From Penium margaritaceum (Eukaryota; Streptophyta; Zygnematophyceae; Desmidiales; Peniaceae): a stretch of 50,989 nucleotides of DNA. Made by a program: the position numbers and the translations under genes. This document shows, in pieces, positions 22,601 to 34,200 of the stretch; the first letter of the stretch is position 1, and every line of letters starts with the position of its first letter. The stretch lies in contig SZWC01000567.1 in the NCBI GenBank assembly GCA_023375785.1, positions 6,871 through 57,859 of the forward strand. The letters are read 5' to 3'. The notes beneath the pieces are model-generated. The model ran no database searches, had not been told where the DNA came from, and was given only the letters and a program-made list of their open reading frames with translations.

Positions 22601-25049
22601 AAGGTGGAGCAAGCCAGAGACAAGGTGAGAAAGCCAGAGAAAGGTGGAGCAAGCCAAGGAAAGGTGGAGCAAGCCAGCAAATGGTGGAGCAAGCCAGAGA
22701 ATGGTGGAGCAAGCAAGGGAAAGGTGGAGCAAGCCAGAGAAAGATAAAGCAAGACAGAGAAAGGTGGAACAAGCCAGGGAAAGGTGGAGCAAGCCAGACA
22801 AAAGTGAAGTAAGCCAGAGAACGGATGAGCAAGAGAGAGAAAGGTGGAGCAAGCCAGAGAAAGGTGGAGCAAGCCAGAGAACAGTGGAGAGAGCCAGATA
22901 ACGGTGGTGCAAGCTAGAGAAGGGTGGAGCAAGCCAAAGAAAGGTGGAGCAAGCGAGAGAAAGGTGGAGCAAGCCAGAGAAAGGTGGAGCAAGCGAGAGA
23001 AAGGTGGAGCAAACCAGAGGAAGGTGGAGCAAGCCAGAGAACAGTGGAGCAAGCAAGTGAAAGGTCGAGCAAGCCAGAGAAAGGTGGTGCAAGCCAGAGA
23101 AAGGTGGAGCAAGCCAGGGAAAGGCGGAGCAAGCCAGAGAAAGGTAGAGAAAGCATGAGGAAAGGTGGAGCAATCCAGCGAAAAGTGCAGTAAGCTATAG
23201 AGAGGCGGAGCAAACCATGGAAGGTTGGAGCAAGGTAGAGAAAGGTGGAGCAAGCCAGAGAAAGGTAGAGCAAACCAGCAAAAGATGGAGCAATCCAGAG
23301 AAAGGTGGAGCAAGCTAGAGAACGACGGAGCTAGCCAGAGAAAGGTGGAGCAAGCCTGAGAACGGTGGAGCAAGGTAGAGAATGGTGGAGCGAGACAACA
23401 AAGTATGGAACAAGCCAGAGAAAGATGGAGCGAGCCAGAGAAAGGTGGAGCAAGTCAGGTAAAGGTGGAGCAAGACTGAGAAAGGTGAAGCAAGCTAGAG
23501 AACGGTGGAGCGAGCCAGGGAATGGTGGATCAAGCCATTAAAAGGTGGAGCAAGCCAGGGAAAGGTGGGGCAAGGCAGAGAAAGGTGAAGCAAGCCAAAA
23601 AAAGGTGGAGCAAGTCGAAGAACGGTGGAGCAGACCAGAGATAGGTGGAGCAAGCCAGAGAAAGGTGGAGCAAGCTAGAGTAAGGTGGATCAAGCCAGGC
23701 AAAGGTTGAGGAAGGCAAAGAAAGGTGGAGTAAGCCAAGGAAAGGTAGAGCAAGCCAGAGAAAGGTGGAGTACGCCAGAGAGAGGTGGAACAAGCCAGGG
23801 AAAGGTGGAGTAAGCTAGAGAAAGGTGGAGCAAGCCAGAGATAGGTGGAGCAAACCAGGGAAAGGTGGAGCAAGCCAGAGAAAGGTGGAGCAAGCCAGAG
23901 AAAGGTGGAGTACGCCAGAGAGAGGTGGAACAAGCCAGGGAAAGGTGGAGTAAGCTAGAGAAAGGTGGAGCAAGCCAGAGATAGGTGGAGCAAACCAGGG
24001 AAAGGTGGAGCAAGCCAGAGAAAGGTGGAGCAAGGTAGAGAAAGATGGAGGAAGCCAAGGAACGGTGGAGCAAGCTAGATAAAGGTAGAGCAAGCTAGAG
24101 AAAGATGGAGCAAGCCAGAGAAAGGTGGAGCAAGCCAGAGAAAGGTGGAGCAAGGTAGAGAAAGATGGAGGAAGCCAAGGAACGGTGGAGCAAGCTAGAT
24201 AAAGGTAGAGCAAGCTAGAGAAAGATGGAGCAAGCCAGAGAAAGGTGGAGCAAGCCAGAGAAAGGTGGAGCAAGCCAGAGAAAGGTGGAGTAAGCCAGAG
24301 AAAGGTGGAGCAAGCCAGAGAAAGGTGGAGCAAGCCAAGGAACGGTGGAGCAAGCTAGATAAAGGTAGAGCAAGCTAGAGAAAGATGGAGCAAGCCAGAG
24401 AAACGTGGAGCAAGCCAGAGAAAGGTGGAGCAAGCCAGAGAAAGGTGGAGCAAGCCAGAGAAAGGTGGAGCAAGCCAGAGAAAGGTGGAGCAAGCCACGG
24501 AAAGGTTGAGCAAGCCAGAGAAAGGTGGAGCAAGCCAGAGAAACGTGGAGCAAGCCAGAGAAAGGTGGAGCAAGCCAGAGAAAGGTGGAGTAAGCCAGAG
24601 AAAGGTGGAGCAAGCCAGAGAAAGGTGGAGCAAGCCACGGAAAGGTTGAGCAAGCCAGAGAAAGGTGGAGCAAGCTAGAGAACAGTGGACCAAGCCAGGG
24701 TTCGGCGGAACAAGCCAGGAAAAGGTGCATCAAGCCATGAAACGTGGAGCAAGCCAGAGAAAGGTGGAGCAAGCCAGAGAAAGGTGGAGCAAGCCACGGA
24801 AAGGTTGAGCAAGCCAGAGAAAGGTGGAGCAAGCTAGAGAACAGTGGACCAAGCCAGGGTTCGGCGGAACAAGCCAGGAAAAGGTGCATCAAGCCATGAA
24901 ACGTGGAGCAAGCCAGAGAAAGGTGGATCAGGCCAGATAAAGATGGAGCATGCCAGGGATATGTAGAGCAAGCCAGAGAAAGGTGCAGCAAGCAAGAGAA
25001 CAGTGGAGCAAGCCATAGAAAGGTGGAGCAAGCCATAGAAAGGTGGAAC
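19679..25049 (+). repeat. 20-bp minisatellite array, block 1
   Basis: Tandem units with consensus GGTGGAGCAAGCCAGAGAAA, 5.4 kb, about 268 units, with variants such as GAAC for GAAA, CTAG or CAAG for CCAG, and GGCGC for GGAGC. The unit is 80% purine with one T, and has no stop codon in any of six frames. Long open frames on both strands (up to 659 codons on the minus strand) are therefore expected without selection. Segment duplications in multiples of 20 are visible, such as the 140-bp repeat spacing of TACGCCAGAG at 23771 and 23911. Confidence 0.97.
21249..22521 (+). repeat. Perfect 60-bp higher-order repeat, about 21 identical copies
   Basis: Three consecutive 20-bp variants (GGTGGCGCAAGCCAGAGAAA, GGTGGAGCAAGCTAGAGAAC, GGTGGAGCAAGCAAGAGAAA) form a 60-bp unit repeated without a single mismatch for 1273 bp. 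Lines at 21301-22500 alone hold 20 exact copies. Surrounding units are heterogeneous. Sequence just left (21161-21250) and right (22501-22590) of the block is similar, including the rare CAAGCAAGAGATAGG unit. Because 60 is a multiple of 3, three different 20-residue peptides would be encoded per strand, one per frame. Confidence 0.97.
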
Positions 25050-25679
25050 TATCAGAAGATTTTAGTGACAAGAGACGGTAATGGCTGAAGTAGGCAGAAG
25101 CAACAAACATGAGGAAGTACGTCAAATCGATGACGGTAGTGAGGAGACGTGACATGTTGCTAGGAGTTAGGCGCAGGAGTGTCAAGGGAGGTGATGTGCC
25201 GGATAGATGTGCGAGGTAGACAGGTAACTGGAGAGAGAAAGTTGAGACGGAGTGAGAGTGACGGGTTGATGGTGATGAGGGAAGGATGGAGAATGACAGA
25301 GCGAGGAGTCATGAGCTGAGAGTGGATGGCAAGAATAGAATGAGCGAAGGGCGAGTACAACAAAGACACGGCGGCAAAGCTGCATAATGAAAGGCGATCA
25401 GGATGAAAGAATCGATTTTTTTTTGGGGTTAAACTCGAGGGAATGAACATCCTCAGTATATACAGAAGAGCAGGACAAAATAACAGAGCAATGGCTTCTT
25501 TCCGCTAGCCAGATGCGGGTGACATGTGTTACTTGATTAGGGGATGACTTGGGTTTTGGTTATAACTGTTTGAACGACCGATGGACCATTGCCAAGGCGA
25601 TTTGGCTCAGGAACTGAACCTTTATTGAGAACTCAGTGTTTCCAAGTAGTGGCCTCTGTTGGAGTCTATATTTCTGACA
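25050..25679 (-). mobile_element. Solo LTR of the same family
   Basis: 630 bp; the minus strand begins TGTCAGAAATATAG and ends CTTCTGATA. It shares the AATAAAGGTTCAG, CACCCGCATCTGGCTAGC and GGATGTTCATTCCC blocks with the other LTRs. There is no primer-binding site or interior. It is flanked by GGAAC (25045-25049) and GGAGC (25680-25684), a 5-bp target duplication with one change, and by 20-bp array on both sides in matching phase. This is what recombination between the two LTRs of a full element leaves behind. A 9-T run lies at 25416-25424. Confidence 0.88.
25457..25462 (-). promoter_or_regulatory. TATA-like hexamer in the solo LTR
   Basis: TATATA lies about 220 bp from the LTR start on the minus strand, directly before the conserved GAGGATGTTCATTCCC block. 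The equivalent place in the other LTRs has weaker sequences. A promoter role is inferred only from position in an LTR. Confidence 0.3.
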
Positions 25680-26534
25680 GGAGCAAGTCAGAGAAAGGTG
25701 GACCAAACCAGAGAAAGGTGGAGCACGCCAGAGAAAGGTGGAGTAAGCCAAGGAAAGGTGAAATAAGCCAGAGAAAGGTGTAGCAAGCCAGAGAAAGGTG
25801 AAGCAAGCAGGGAAAGGTGGAGCAAGGCAGAGAAAGGTGGAGCAGGCCAGAGAAAGGTGGAGTAATCCAGGGAAAGGTGGAGCAAACCAGAGAAAGATGG
25901 AGCAAGCCCGAGAACACTGGAGCAAGCCAGAGAAAGGTAGAGCAATCGAGACAACAGTAGAGCAAGCCAGAAAAAGGTGGAGCAAGCTAGATAAAGGTGG
26001 AGCAAACCAGAGAAAGGTGGAGCAAGCCAAAGAACGGTGGAGCAAGCCAGAGAAAGGAGGAGCAAGCCAGTGCAAGGTGGAGCAGCAAGGGAAAGGTGGA
26101 GCTGGCCAGAGAAACGTGGAGCAATCCAGAGAAGGGTGGAGCAAGCCAGAGAAAGGTGGAGCAAGCGAGAGAAAGGTGGAGCAAGCCAAGAAAAGGTGGA
26201 TTAAACCAGAGAAAGGTGGAGCAAGCCAGAGGATGGTGGAGCAAGCCAGAGAAAGGTGGAGCAAGCCAGAGAACGTTAGAGCAAGCCAGGGAAAGGTAGA
26301 GCAAGCCAGAGAAAGGTGGAGCAAGGCAGGGAAATGTGGAGCAGGCCAGAGAAAGGTGGAGCAAGCGAAAGAAAAGTGAAGCATGCCAGAGAACGGTGGA
26401 GCAAGCCAGACAAAAGTGGAGCTAGCCAGAGAACAGTAGAGCAAGCCAGAGAAAGGTGGAGCAAGCCAGAGAAAGGTGGAGCAAGCCAAAGAGAGGTGGA
26501 GCAAGCCAGTGAAAGGTGTAGAAAGCCAGAGAAA
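25680..26534 (+). repeat. 20-bp minisatellite array, block 2
   Basis: Same unit and polarity as block 1, resuming after the solo LTR with GGAGCAAGTCAGAGAAA. About 43 units. It ends exactly at a unit boundary (GAGAAA, 26534), where the 14-bp array starts. Confidence 0.96.
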
Positions 26535-28264
26535 GGCGCAAGCGCAAAGGTGTAGGTGCAAAGGCAGGGCGCAAAGGCACAGGCGCAAAGGCGCAAAGGC
26601 GCAGGCGCAAAGGTGTAGGCGCAAAGGCACAGGCGTAACGGCGCAGTCGCAACGGCGCAGGCTCATAGGCGCAGGCGCAAAGGCCGGAGTGCAAAGGTGC
26701 ACGCGCAAAGGCGCAGGTGCAAAGGTGCACGCGCAAAGTGGCAGGCGCAAAGGTGCAGGTGGAAAGGCGCAGGCGCGAAGGCATAAGTGCAAAGGTACGG
26801 GCATGAGGACACGGGCGTAAAGGTGCGGGCATGAAGACGTGGTAGCAAAGGCATGGGCACGAAGGAACGGGCGTAAAGGCACGGGCGTGAAGGCGTGGGC
26901 ACGAAGGCGTGGGCACAAAAGCATAGGCATAAAGGCGCAGGCGCAAAGGCGTAGGCACAAAGGTACAGGCGCAAAGGCGCAGGCGCAAAGGCCCAGGCGC
27001 AAAGGCACAGGTACCAAGGCGCAGGAGCAAAGGCGTAAGCACGTAGGCACGAGAGGAAAGGCGTAGGCGCATAGGCGCAGGCGCATAGGCGCAAGCGAGA
27101 AGGCAAAAGCAAGAAGGCACGGGCGCAAAGGCGCAGGCGCGAAGGCGTGGACGCATAGGCACGGGCGCGAAGGTGCGGGCGTGAAAGCACAGGCGCAAAG
27201 GCGCAAGCGAGAAGGCAAAAGCAAGAAGGCACGGGCGCAAAGGCGCAGGCGCGAAGGCGTGGACGCATAGGCACGGGCGCGAAGGTGCGGGCGTGAAAGC
27301 ACAGGCGCAAAGGCGTGGGCGCGAAGGTGCGATCACGAAGGTGCAGGTGCAAAGGCGCAAGCAAAAATGCACAGGCCCGAAGGCGTAGGTGAAAAGGCAC
27401 TGGCGTAAAGGCACATGTGCAAAGGCAAAAGCACAAAGGCAAAGGTGNAGGCGCAGGCGCATAGGCGCAAGCGAGAAGGCAAAAGCAAGAAGGCACGGGC
27501 GCAAAGGCGCAGGCGCGAAGGCGTGGACGCATAGGCACGGGCGCGAAGGTGCGGGCGTGAAAGCACAGGCGCAAAGGCGTGGGCACGAAGGTGCGATCAC
27601 GAAGGCGCAGGTGCAAAGGCGCAAGCAAAAATGCACAGGCCCGAAGGCGTAGGTGAAAAGGCACTGGCGTAAAGGCACATGTGCAAAGGCAAAAGCACAA
27701 AGGCAAAGGTGCAAAGGTGTCGGTGCAAAGGCACAGGCGCAAAGGCACAATGGCAAAGGCGCAAGCACAAAGGCGCAGGCACAAAGACACATGCGCTAAA
27801 GCGCAGGCGCCAAGGCGTAGGTGCAAAGATGCAGGCGCAAAGGCACAGGCGCAAAGGCACAATGGCAAAGGCGCAAGCACAAAGGCGCAGGCACAAAGAC
27901 ACATGCGCTAAAGCGCAGGCGCCAAGGCGTAGGTGCAAAGATGCAGGCGCAAAGGCACAGGCGCAAAGGCATAGGAGTAAAGGCGCAGGCACAAAGGCAC
28001 AGGTACAAAGGTGTAGGCACAAAAGCGGAGACACGAAGGCGCAAGCGCAAAGGCGCAGACGTAAAGGCACAGGCACAAAGGCAAAGGCGCAAATGTGCAG
28101 GCGCGAAGGCGCATGCGCAAAGGTGAGGTACAAAGGTGCAGGAAGAAAAGCACAGGCGCGAAGGCACAGGCACAAAGGCGCAGAGACGCAGTTTCAAAAG
28201 CGTAGGTGCCAAGGTGCAGGCGCAAGGGCGCAGGCAGAAAGGCGCAGTCGCAAAGGTGGAGCAA
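26535..28264 (+). repeat. 14-bp minisatellite array
   Basis: Consensus GGCGCAGGCGCAAA, about 123 units over 1.73 kb, with many transitions (GGTGTAGG, GGCACAGG, GGCGTAGG). The consensus has no T and no stop codon in any frame. The plus strand would encode a basic repeat (GAGAKAQAQRRRRK) and the minus strand a Cys/Ala/Leu/Pro-rich one. Both junctions with the 20-bp array are in exact unit register (AAA|GG). Internal duplications of 112 bp (8 units) are visible. An n lies at 27448. Confidence 0.95.
27073..27711. repeat. Direct duplication around a gap (n at 27448) in the 14-bp array
   Basis: 27073-27447 (375 bp) and 27449-27711 (263 bp) begin AGGCGCAGGCGCATAGG and end GGCAAAGGTG. The second is shorter by exactly 112 bp, the length of one eight-unit block duplicated in the first. 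This is consistent with two contigs or alleles differing by one block and laid side by side. Confidence 0.8.
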
Positions 28265-31200
28265 GCCAGATAACAATAGAGCAAGCCAGAAAAAGGTGGA
28301 GGATGCCAGCAAAAGGTGGAGCAAGCTAGCAAAAGGTGGAGCAAGCAAGAGAAAGGTGGAGCAAGCCAGAGAACAATAGAGCAAGCCAGAGAAAGCTGGA
28401 GCAAGCAAGAGAAAGGTCGAGCAAGCTAGAGAAAGGTGGAGCAAGCCAGAGACAAGGTGAGCAAGCAAAAGAAAGGTGGAGCAATCCATGGAACGGTGGA
28501 GCAAGCCAGCAAAAGGTGGAGCAAGCCAGAGAACGGTGGAGCAAGCCATGGAACGGTGGAGCAATCCATAGAAAGGTGCAGCAAGCCAGGGAAAGGTTAA
28601 GCAAGCCAGAGAAAGGTGGAGTAAGCCAAGAAAAGGTGGAGCAAGCCAGAGAAAGGTGGAGCAGGCCAGAGAAAGGTGGAGCAAGCAAGAGAAAGGTGGT
28701 GCAACCCACAGGAAGGTGGAGGAGAACAGGGAAAGGTGGAGCAAGCCAGAGAAAGGTGGAGCTGGCAAGAGAAACGTGGAGCAATCCAGGGAAAGGTGGA
28801 GCAAGCCAGAGAAAGGTGGAGCAAGCAAGAGAGCACTGGAGCAAGCTAGTGAAAGGTGGAGCAAGCCAGAGAACGGTGGAGCAACCCGGTGAAAGGTGGA
28901 GCAAGCCAGAGAAAGGTGGAGCAAGCCAGAGAAAGGTGGAGCAAGTTAGAGAACGTTTGAGCAAGCCAGAGAAAGATGGAGCACGCCATAGAAAGTTGGA
29001 GCAAGCCAAAGAAAGGTGGAGCAAGGCAGAAAAAGGTGGAGCAAGCTAGAGACAGTTGGATGAAGGATGGTGGAGCAAGCCAGAGATAGGCGGAGCAAGC
29101 CAGAGAAAGGTGGAGCAAGCCAAAGAAAGGTGGAGCAAGTCAGAGAACGATGGAGCAAGCCAGAGGAAGGTGGAGCAAGCGAGAGAACGTTGGAGAAAGC
29201 CAGGTGGAGCAAGCCAAAGAAAGGTGGAGAAAGCCAGGAAACGTTGGAGAAGGCCAGAGAAAGGTGGAGCAAGCCAAGGAAAGGTTGAGCATGCCAGGGA
29301 AAGGTGGAGCAATCTAGAGAAAAGTGGATCAAGCCAGGGAACGATGGAGGAAGCCAGAGAAAGGTGGAGCAAGCCAGAGAAAGGTGGAGCAAGCCAGAGA
29401 ACGGTGGAGCAAGATAGAGCAAGGTGGATGAAGCCAGAGAACAGTTGAGCAAGCCGGAGAAACATGGAGCAAGCCAGAGAAAGGTGGAGCAAGCCAAAGA
29501 ATGGTGGAGCAAGCCAGAGAAAGGTGGAGCAAGCGAGTGAAAGGTGGAGGAAGCCAGGGAAAGGTGGAGAAAGCCAGAGAAAGGTGGAGCAAGCCAGGGA
29601 AGGTGGAGCAAGCCAGAGAAAGGTGGAGCAAGCCAAAGAACGCTTAAGCAAGCAAGAGAAAGGTGGAGCAAGCCAGAGAAAGATGAAGCAAGCCAAAAAA
29701 AGGTGGAGCAAGAAAGGTTGCACAAGCCCGAGAAAGGTGGAGGAAGCCAGAGAACGGTGAAGCAAGCCAGAGAAAAGTGGAGCAAGCCAAAGAAAGGTGG
29801 AGCAAGCCAGGGAAAGGTGAAGAAAGGAAGGGAAAGGTGGAGCAAGCTACAGAAAGTTGGAGCAAGCCAGAGAAAGGTGGAGCAAGCCAGAGAATGGTGG
29901 AGCTAGCCAGAGAAACGTGGATCAAGCTAGGAAAAGGTGGAGCAAGCTAGAGAAAGGTGGAGCAAGCCAGAGCACAATGGAGCAAGTCAGAGAATGCTCA
30001 AGCAAGCCAGAGAATGGTGGAACAAGCCAGAGAAAGGTGGAGCAAGGCAGGGAAAGGTGGATAATGCCAGAGAAAGGTGGAGCAAGCCGGAGAAAGGTGG
30101 AGCAAGCCAGAAAATGGTGGAGCAATCCAGAGAACGGTGGAGCAAGCCATAGATCAGTGGAGTAAGGCAGAGAACGGTGAAGCAAGTCTCAGGACGGTGG
30201 AGCAAGCCAGAGAACGGTGGAGCAAGCCAGAGAACAGTGGAGCAAGCCAGAGAATGGTGGTGCTAGCAAGAGAAAGGTGGAGCAAGCCAGAGAACGGTGG
30301 AGCAAGCCAGAGAACAGTGGAGCAAGCCAGAGAATGGTGGTGCTAGCAAGAGAAAGGTGGAGCAAGCTAGAGAAAGGTGGAGTGAGCCAGAGAAAGGTGG
30401 AGGAAGCCAAAGAAAGTTGGAGCAGGCCTGAGAAAGGTGGAGCAGGTCAGAAAACGGTGGAGCAGGCCAAAGAAAAGTGGAGCAAGCCAGAGAACGGTAG
30501 AGCAAGCCAGAGAAAGGTGGAGGAAGCCAAAGAAAGTTGGAGCAGGCCTGAGAAAGGTGGAGCAGGTCAGAAAACGGTGGAGCAGGCCAAAGAAAAGTGG
30601 AGCAAGCCAGAGAACGGTAGAGCAAGCAAGAAAACAGTGGAGCAAACCAGAGAGTGCTGGCGCAAGCCAGAGAATGGTGGGGCAAGCCAGAGGCAAGCCA
30701 CAGAACATGGGAGCAATCCAGATAACGGTGGAGCAAGCAAAATAACAGTAGAGCAAGCCAGAGAAAGGTGGAGCAAGCAAGAGAAATGTGAAGCAAGCCA
30801 GGGGAAGAGGGAGACATCCAGAGGAAGGTGGAGCAAGCCAGAGAAAGGTGGAGCAAGCAAGAGAAATGTGAAGCAAGCCAGGGGAAGAGGGAGACATCCA
30901 GAGGAAGGTGGAGCAAGCCAGAGAAAGGTGAAGCAAGATGGAGAAAGGTGGAGCAAGCCGGAGAATGGCGGAGCAAGCTAGAGAAAGGTGGAGCAAGCCA
31001 GGAAAAGGTGGAGCAAGCCAGAGAAAGGTGGAGCAAGCAAGAGAACGGTGGAGCAAGCAAAAGAATGGTAGAACAAGCCAGAGAAAGTTGGAGCAACCCA
31101 GGGAAAGGTGAAGAAAGCCAGAGAAAGGTGGAGCAAGCCAGAGAAAGGTGGAGCAAGCCAGAGAACGGTGGAGCAAGCCAGAGAATTTCGGAGCAAGCCA

Positions 31201-34200
31201 CACAACAGTGAGGCAATCCAGAGAACGGTTGAGCAAGCCTGAGACAAATGGAGCAGGCCAGAGAACAGCGGAGCAGGCCAAAGAAAGGTGGAACAAGCCA
31301 GAGAACGGTAGAGCAAGCCAGAGAATGGTGGTGCAAGCGAGAGAACAGTGGAGCAAGCCAGAGAACGGTGGGGCAAGCAAGAGAATGGCAGAGCAAGCCA
31401 GAGAACGGGGGAGCAAGCCATAGAACGGGGTAGCAAGTCAAAGAACAGTGGAGCAAGCCAGAGAAAGGTGGAGCAAGCTAGAGGAAGGTGGAGCAAGCCA
31501 GAGAAAGGTGGAGCAAGCTAGAGAAAGGTGGAGCAAGCTAGAGAAAGGTGGAGTGAGCCAGAGAAAGGTGGAGGAAGCCAAAGAAAGTTGGAGCAGGCCT
31601 GAGAAAGGTGGAGCAGGTCAGAAAACGGTGGAGCAGGCCAAAGAAAAGTGGAGCAAGCCAGAGAACGGTAGAGCAAGCAAGAAAACAGTGGAGCAAACCA
31701 GAGAGTGCTGGCGCAAGCCAGAGAATGGTGGGGCAAGCCAGAGGCAAGCCACAGAACATGGGAGCAATCCAGATAACGGTGGAGCAAGCAAAATAACAGT
31801 AGAGCAAGCCAGAGAAAGGTGGAGCAAGCGAGAGAACAGTGGAGCAAGCCAGAGAACGGTGGAGCAAGCAAGAGAAAGGTAGAGCAAGCCAGAGAACGGG
31901 GGAGCAAGCCAGAGAACAGTGGAGCAAGCCAGAGAATGGTGGTGCTAGCAAGAGAAAGGGGGAGCAAGCTAGAGAAAGGTGGAGTGAGCCAGAGAAAGGT
32001 GGAGGAAGCCAAAGAAAGTTGGAGCAGGCCTGAGAAAGGTGGAGCAGGTCAGAAAACGGTGGAGCAGGCCAAAGAAAAGTGGAGCAAGCCAGAGAACGGT
32101 AGAGCAAGCAAGAAAACAGTGGAGCAAACCAGAGAGTGCTGGCGCAAGCCAGAGAATGGTGGGGCAAGCCAGAGGCAAGCCACAGAACATGGGAGCAATC
32201 CAGATAACGGTGGAGCAAGCAAAATAACAGTAGAGCAAGCCAGAGAAAGGTGGAGCAAGCGAGAGAACAGTGGAGCAAGCCAGAGAAAGGTGGAGCAAGC
32301 TAGAGGAAGGTGGAGCAAGCCAGTGAAAGGTGGAGTAAGCCAGAGAACGGTGGAGCAAGCCAAAGAAAGGTGGAGCGAGCCAGAGAAAGGTGGAGGAAGC
32401 GAGAGAAAGGTGGAGCAAGCCAGAGTAAGGTGGAGCAAGCCAGAGAAAGATGGAGCAAGCCAGAGGAAGGTGGAGTAAGCTAGAGAAAGAGAAGCAAGCC
32501 AGGGAAAGGTGGAACAAATCAGAGAAATGTGGAGCAAGCAAGAGAAAGGTGGAGCAAGCCAGGGAAATGTGGAGAAAGACGGAGAGAGGTGGAGCAAGCC
32601 AGAGAACGGTGGAGAAAGACAGAAAGAGGTGGAGCAAGCCAGAGAACGATGGAGCAAGCATGAGAAAGATAGAGCAAGGTGGAGCAAGCTGGAGTAAGGT
32701 GGAGAAAGCCAGAGAAAGGGCGAGCAAGACAAAGAAAGATGGAGTTATACATAGAAAGGAGAAGCAAGCCAGATAAAGTTAGAGCAAGCCAGGGAAAGGT
32801 GGAGGAAGACAGAGACAGGTAGAGCAATCCAAAGAATGGTGGAGAAAGCCAGGAAAAGCTGGAGCAAGCCAAGGAGAGGTTGAGCAACCTAGGGAAAGGT
32901 TGAGCAAGCAAAAGAAAGGTGGAGCAAGCCAGAGAAAGGTGGACCAAGACAGGGAAAGGTGGAGCAAGTCAGCCGAAAGAGGGAGCGAGCCAGAGAATGG
33001 TGGAGCAAGCTAGAGAAAGGTGGAGCAAGCCAGAGAAAGGTGGAGCAAGTCAGAGAACGCTGGAGCCAGCGAGAGAAAGATGGAACAAGCCAGAGAAAGG
33101 TGGAGGAAGCCAGAGAAAGGTAAAGGAAGCCAGAGAAAGGTGGAGCTAGTCACGTAACGGTGGTGCAAGCCACATAAAGGTAAAGCAAGCCAAGAAAAGG
33201 TGGAGCAAGCCAGAGAAAGGTAAAGGAAGCCAGAGAAAGGTGGAGCTAGTCACGTAACGGTGGTGCAAGCCACATAAAGGTAAAGCAAGCCAAGAAAAGG
33301 TGGAGCAAGCCGAAGAACGATGCAGCAAGCCTTGGAAAGATGGAGCAAGCCAGGGAAAGGTGGAGCAAGCCAGAAAAAGGTGGAGCAAGCCAGAGAACAG
33401 TTGAGCAAGCCAGGGATCGGTGGAGGTAGCAAGAGAATAGTGGAGCAAGCCAGAGAAAGATGGAGCAAGCCAGAGGAAGGTGGAGTAAGCTAGAGAAAGA
33501 GAAGCAAGCCAGGGAAAGGTGGAACAAATCAGAGAAATATGGTGCAAGCAAGAGAAAGGTGGCGCAAGCCAGGGAAATGTGGAGAAAGACGGAGAGAGGT
33601 GGAGCAAGCCAGAGAACGGTGGAGAAAGACAGAAAGAGGTGGAGCAAGCCGAAGAACGATGCAGCAAGCCTTGGAAAGATGGAGCAAGCCAGGGAAAGGT
33701 GGAGCAAGCCAGAAAAAGGTGGAGCAAGCCAGAGAACAGTTGAGCAAGCCAGGGATCGGTGGAGGTAGCAAGAGAATAGTGGACCAAGCCAGAGAATGGT
33801 GGAGCAAGCCACAGAAAGGTGCAGCAAGCCAGGGAAAGGTGGAGCAAGCTCGAGAAAGGTGGAGCAAGCCAGGGATCGGTGGAGGTAGCAAGAGAATAGT
33901 GGACCAAGCCAGAGAATGGTGGAGCAAGCCACAGAAAGGTGCAGCAAGCCAGGGAAAGGTGGAGCAAGCTCGAGAAAGGTGGAGCAAGCTAGAGAAATGT
34001 GGAGCAAGCCAGGGAAAGGTGTAGCAAGCTAAACAAAGGTGGAGAAAGCCAGAGACCAATGGAGAAAGCCAGAGAAAGATAGAGCAAGCCTGAGAACGGT
34101 GGAGCAAGCCAGGGAAAGGTGTAGCAAGCTAAACAAAGGTGGAGAAAGCCAGAGACCAATGGAGAAAGCCAGAGAAAGATAGAGCAAGCCTGAGAACGGT

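Noticed and set aside
20994-23173. Very long minus-strand open frames (612 and 659 codons) and plus-strand frames (459 and 522 codons)
   Set aside because: They are the necessary consequence of a stop-free 20-bp unit and the perfect 60-bp block. Equivalent frames are open on both strands, with no independent start, intron or domain evidence.
25560-27302. 580-codon minus-strand frame crossing the solo LTR edge, the 20-bp array and the 14-bp array
   Set aside because: Its composition simply switches with the underlying repeat class. No gene would be expected to change at exact repeat boundaries.
26422-28404. Cys-rich minus-strand frames in the 14-bp array resembling Cys-rich or keratin-like proteins
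   Set aside because: The 14-bp unit (no T on the plus strand) gives Cys/Ala/Pro/Leu repeats in all minus frames automatically. No signal peptide or flanking non-repeat coding sequence supports a gene.
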